Source of the DNA: Heloderma charlesbogerti
Taxonomy: Eukaryota; Chordata; Lepidosauria; Squamata; Helodermatidae
Direction: 5' to 3'
DNA: 64,000 bases
NCBI GenBank assembly: GCA_026122225.1
Contig: JANEZZ010001866.1
Location: 1,364,001 to 1,428,000, forward strand
Shown one piece after another: positions 37,801 through 43,800 of the stretch. Below the pieces are notes generated by a model. It was given only the letters and a program-made list of their open reading frames with translations. It was not told where the DNA came from and searched no databases. The first letter of the stretch is position 1, and each line of letters begins with the position of its first letter. A program made the position numbers and the translations under genes.

Positions 37801-40800
37801 GACAGTATTCCAGCCGAGCTATTTAAAATCCTAAAAGATGATGCTGTTAAAGTGCTGCATTCAATATGCCAACAAATCTGGACACTCAACAGTGGCCACA
37901 AGACTGGAAAAGGTCAGTTTACATTCCAATTCCAAAGAAGGGCAACGCCAAAGAGTGTTCAAACTACTGCACAATTGCGCTCATTTCACATGCCAGCAAG
38001 GTGATGCTCAAAATCCTACAAGCTAGGCTTCAGCAGCATGCGAACCGAGAACTACCGGAAGTACAAGCTGGGTTTCGAAGAGGCAGAGGAACTAGAGATC
38101 AAATCGCCAACATTCGCTGCATCATGGAGAAAGCAAGAGAATTCCAGAAAAACGTCTATTTCTGCTTCATTGACTACACTAAAGCCTTTGATTGTGTGGA
38201 TCACAACAAACTGTGGCAAATTCTTAAATTGATGGGAGTACCAGACCACCTTACCTGTCTCCTGAGAAACCTGTACGAGGGTCAAGAAGCAACAGTAAGA
38301 ACCAGACATGGAACAACCGAGTGGTTCAAAATTGGGAAAGGAGTACGACAAGGCTGCATATTGTCACCCTGCTTATTTAACTTATATGCAGAGTACATCA
38401 TGAGAAATGCTGGGTTGGATGAATCAGAGGTCGGAATTAAGATTGCTGGGAGAATTATCAACAACCTCCGATATGCAGACGATACCACCCTAATGGCAGA
38501 AAGCGAAGAGGATCTCAAGAGCCTCTTGTTGAGGGTGAAAGAGGAGAGTGCAAAAGCTGGTTTGAAACTCAACATTAAAAAAACGAAGATCATGGCATCT
38601 GGCCCCATCACGTCCTGGCATATGGAAGGGGAAGAAATGGAAGCAGTGACAGATTTTACTTTCTTGGGCTCCAAGATCACCGCAGACGGTGACTGTAGCC
38701 ATGAAATTAAAAGACGCTTGCTCCTTGGGAGGAAAGCTATGGCCAACCTAGACAGCATAGTAAGAAGCAGAGACATCACCTTGCCGACAAAGGTCCGTCT
38801 AATCAAAGCTATGGTTTTCCCAGTAGTAACGTATGGCTGTGAGAGCTGGACTATAAGGAAGGCTGAGCGCCGAAGAATTGATGCTTTCGAACTGTGGTGC
38901 TGGAGAAGACTCTTACGAGTCCCCTGGACTGCAAGGAGGTCAAATCAGTCCATCCTAAAGGAAATCAACCCTGAGTGCTCATTGGAAGGACAGATAATGA
39001 AGCTGAAGCTCCAATATTTTGGCCACCTAATGCGAAGAGCAAACTCCCTGGAAAAGACCCTGATGCTGGGAAAGACTGAAGGCAAAAGGAGAAGGGGACG
39101 GCAGAGGATGAGATGGCTAGATAGCATCACGGATGCAATGAATATGAACTTGAGCACGCTCCGGGAGAGAGCGCAGGACAGGAAGGCCTGGCGTGCTATG
39201 GTCCATGGGGTCACGAAGAGTCGGACATGACTGAACGACTGAACGACAACCCCCCAACAACCATGTACAGCAGGCCAGAAATATTATTCTCATATTGCAA
39301 ATGGCAAAGGCAGGATCTGAACGGTGTTTTCCAGGTTCATCAGTAAGTCCCTCGGCCACTACACTCTACCTACCAGCTCTCCTTGCCCAAGGTAGTCCCC
39401 GGTTGGACTTCCCTGGATCGTTGAGGCTGGCGGCTGTTGTAGCACCCTGTGGCAAGAAACATGGGCGTTAATTACGTGTGGCAAAATCAGCACTGTTGTA
39501 GTGGAAAGCGCTTTAGGGCCTTCTTCTGCTTGCTTCATTCTCACACCTGCCCTGTAAGGTCTGCCCATATTGTCCCGTTTACACATAGGGAGCTGAGTTG
39601 GAGACAGCGAGAAACAGGCAAGCAGCGGAGGCTGGTGGCTCCGATGTCAGTGGGGCAGTGAATCTGCTCCAGGTTTCAGTCAGAACTCTAAAGGAGCTAT
39701 CCAAGGTGCACTGCTCTGGGTAGCTCCTTTAGAGTTCTGACTGGCTGTGACTGAAACCTGGCGTGGATTCACTGCCGCACTGACATCAGAGCCACCAGCC
39801 TCCATTGGAGGCAGGCTTGCATTCCCTCAGCAAGTTTGAATCCAGAACTGGTTCCTACTCCTACCACCTGGCTCAGGGAGGCTCTGTGATCTTCAGCACT
39901 GCCTCTGTTCTGTGTGGTGCTGTCAAGCAGAGGAAGCAGCTTTCCCTCTGATTAATTGCTCATTTGTTAACAAGGCAGCAAAGAGATGCTTGGAATCTTA
40001 GTTCACAAACTGCTTTTTAAAGAAGTTGTCCCAGTTTGTGCATGTAGTTGGTGCCATAGAAACAAAAACGACCATTCCTTCCAACCACCTGTCACTCCTC
40101 TCCCTCCGATCTCTCTTCCCTTCCAGGAAAAATCGCTCCAAGTGTTTAGTCCATTGCAAAATGGGCGTGAGCCGCTCTGCATCGACGGTCATCGCTTATG
40201 CCATGAAGGAATTCGGGTGGCCCTTGGAGAAAGCATACAACTACGTGAAGCAGAAGCGCAGCATCGCAAGACCCAACGCCGGGTTCATGAGGCAGCTCCT
40301 GGAATACCAAGGCATCTTGGATGCCAGGTAAAGTGGGGCTCGGGGGTGGGGGGTGGAGTAAGTGTTGGGCCCACAATGTCCCATGCCCCATTCGCCTCTT
40401 TCCATTTGAAACGGTGGAGCTCAGAATGGGTCTACACGTTCAGATGGTACAGTCTTCTGGAACTGTATCACTTGCATGTAATTAATTAATTAATATACTG
40501 CCCAACTGGTAGATGCCCTCAGGACAGTTTATGATCATAAAAAAACACCAAAATAACAATAAAATAACAAACAAAACAATAAATATAATAATGAAAATAT
40601 CAAACATCAAAATATTAAACATCAAAAATATTAAAGAACCTTCTTAATAATCACAGCACCAGGTTAGAAATTCATTGCCTCCTTGAAGAGGAAGGTCTTA
40701 ACCTGGCATCTAAACATACAGGGGCACTACAGAGAAGGCTCTTCCCTTGGTAGCCACCCATTGCACCCTTGTGGGCAGCAGCACCCAGAGAAAAGCCTCC

Positions 40801-43800
40801 AAAGGTGATCTTGGCAATTGGGATCTTAGTAATATGGGAGAAGGTGCTCCTTGGTGTAGATGGGACTCCTAAGCCATTTAGGGCTTTAAAAGTCAGCACC
40901 AACACAGGTTCTTAACAACACCCACATTAAAAATGCTAAAAGAACTACACCAGTTGCCTGTCCATTCCAAATCTCAGCACAATTCAAAGTTATGATATTG
41001 TGCTGCTGGGCTGGGGTGGTGGAAGGCAGCTCTGGGCCTCTGCTTTGCTGACTGCGATCTCGAGGAGAGCCCTGTCAGGAGGAGGAGGACGCTGAGCTGC
41101 TATTTCAGGGCCAGCGACAGCTGTGGTGTCTGATGGCTGCCTGTGTGTCTGGTCACTGGGGAAGCTTCCCTCTGAATCAGCATTGGGCAAAACTGCCAGC
41201 AAAGCACATTTTCCTTGTTAAGAAGACCACTTTTTCCCCTGCACATTTTCTGTAGGATTTTAACCCTGGATACATCATGCCCCAGAGCAGAGCAGCACTT
41301 GCCCCCAGGTTATGCTGTTGGCTGATCCTTGCTTGCTGCATTCATTGAGTTTACTTCTGTTCTGCTCTTTAGAAATCTCAGAGGGGCCCCCAGCTCAGTG
41401 GTAGACCGCAAGCATCTGGCGGGCGGAAGGTCCCACGTTCAATCCCTGCAGCATCTCCAGTTGAGAAGGACCTCAGGTTGCAGGGCTGGGCATGGCTTCT
41501 CTCTGCCCAAAGCCCCGAGGAGCTGCTGCCAGTCAGAGGAGTCAAAGCAGGGTCGGTGGTCCAATAGTCTGGTTCAGTATAAGGCAGCTTCACATGTTAA
41601 ACTATGTGGAGGGGCTTCCATGGGGCTTTCCGTCCAGGCTCCGCTCAGGCCCATGTCAGCTGTAGGATGAGGTGCTCCCAATGCTTGGGCGGAAGAAGTC
41701 ACCATCAGCGACTGGGGAGCCCCAGAGCTGCAGTAACGGATACCTCTCTCCCCCCCCTCCCCCATAGCAAACAGCGTCATAACAAGCTCTGGAAGCAGCA
41801 CTCGGAAGACAGCGTCCCCCAAAACTCAGATGGCTGTGGTGGGCCGAGTGCTTACCTGCTTGACAGTCTCGAGGTTGACCTGGATCCTCCTTGCCAGCCC
41901 ACCTGTGCAGACCCCCTCACAAACCAGGAGGCCGTGGGCTTCCACTACTGCTTTCGGCGCCTCTCTGACTCCTTGCCTGGGAACAGGGAATCGTTTTTCC
42001 AGGTGGAGGACCTGGAGAGAGACGTGCTTCTGGAGGAAGCAGATGCAGCAGTGTCAGCAGTCCTCCCTTTTCTGGAGTTCTCTGACAAGTCGGAAGTGCA
42101 GAAGCTGAAGGGCAAGGAGAAGGCAGAGAACTCTGGCCTTAGTGAGAAAAACGCCAGGAGGAAGCCTGAGGCCAGCCTCCTGAAGGATGGAGCTGTGCCC
42201 AGGCTTGCAGTCCCAGAGGAAAGAGGCCCCGGAGAAGAGAAGCCCATGGAGAGGTGGAAACGGCGCTCGTCTGCGCAGGAGGAGGAGAGCAGGCAGAACT
42301 GTGAGAACCTGAACAACAACAACAGCAAGAGGAGCTGCCCTGAGGACTTTGAGGTGTGTATGGGACCGTGCTGAGGAGCTCGGTCGAGCACGGAGAGCCG
42401 AGCTGGGCCCGTCTCTGTGCGAGAGCATGCAGCGCAGTCTCACGGCCAACGGCGAGCTGTGTTCGGTGCTCCTCAGGAGTTATTCAGGAGGGCATGCCGT
42501 ATGTCCGGGCTGTTCGCCCACTCCTTGGATACGGGAGTCCGTTCCGGCATGTTCTCCCTTCGAGGAGAGCCCTGTTCAGATGCTGCATGATGTGATATCC
42601 CCTGAGCTGCGCTTTCCTTTCTGGGGAGCTAAGTAGCCCTTTTCTCTCCGAGGGGTGGACAGGCCTAACTGTTTGTGTAGCTCTGTCAACATGCATGGTG
42701 CTTTACAAAGAACAAGACAGCAGTCCCTGCCCAAAGGGGCTTTTGATTTCTGGTAGAGTGTTCATGGGAAAACAAGTCAGGAGTAAGGGGGGAGTGCCCT
42801 TGTTTTTTTTAAAAAAAGAGCTGCTCCTATTTCTTTTTCCCACTTATTTCAATGCCTCGTCCTAACCGAGGAGTTACACAACAGAGCTCCCACCCCCACC
42901 CCTCAATTTGGAAATTGAGCAAAACTAGCTGAATGGGCCCAATCAGCTCAGCAGCCAGCCATCACTGTCAGGCGTAAGAGTTCTGTCGCTCGTGTGGAAC
43001 ATGTCAACTCGTTCACTGGACCTTTCCAGACAGACTGGTTCCTCTTGCCTCCCACAGCACAGCCAGTGGGGAAAGTCCTGCATGTGGAGGTGGGGAGCTC
43101 GTTGACATCCAGTCTTGCTGAAAGCACAGCAGGCGCAAGACCACATTCACGATGGGTAAAGCTGAAAGGGCTGTTCGTGTGATTATGTGACCGCTGAGTG
43201 GCTAAAGCCTCTTCCATGGGGTCTTCTGCCTCCGAAGTTGCCCGCCTGACCACTGATTTGCTTGTTCAAGCCCCAGAGCCAGGTGCAGCGGGGGCTCCAC
43301 AACCCAGGAACTCTCCCATAAAGCTGACAAAGGCTGCTATTTCTGTGACCGCTGCTTCGAAAAGGCATCTTTCTGTGGCTTTGTCTAGCAGGATGACGGA
43401 AATCCTGATTCATAGGGAGGAAGTTGGACACTGATGTTGGTTTTCTCCACTACTGTGAGCATGCTGTTTTTAGTAGCCGTACTGGTGAGAGGCCTCTCAG
43501 AATGTCTGTTCTTTTTAAAGGAACAGGTTTCTCCTAAGTTCTCCTAAGTTCTTAGCACTATAAAGTATTTCGCACCCCTCCTGATACCCAGAGAGGGAGG
43601 TTGGTAATAGCTTTTGTTTTGTTTTACTGGGAAGGAAAACCTGAGAAATTCCCACTTTCTGAGATGGACTTGTGAGCCTGGTTCTCCTGAATCAGTCTCC
43701 CTGCAGATCCCCTTTAGGTGGTGCTGTCTCAGTGCTCTGCCTTGGCTGAGCAGAACTGGATTCATGAAATCAAACCCTCAAGCAGACAAACAAAAATGTC

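Noticed and set aside
39249..39626. Possible additional exon in the gap between BovB copy 2 and the MITE
   Set aside because: Exons 12 and 13 join perfectly in phase without it and no SSH1 sequence is missing.
39986..40489. 167-codon frame overlapping SSH1 exon 13
   Set aside because: It is in a different frame from the conserved phosphatase sequence, which spans the same bases.
41385..41470. tRNA-like sequences (also at 55510-55580 and, inverted, 60425-60485)
   Set aside because: They carry A- and B-box-like words but not a complete cloverleaf, and are joined to SINE bodies. They are SINE promoters rather than tRNA genes.
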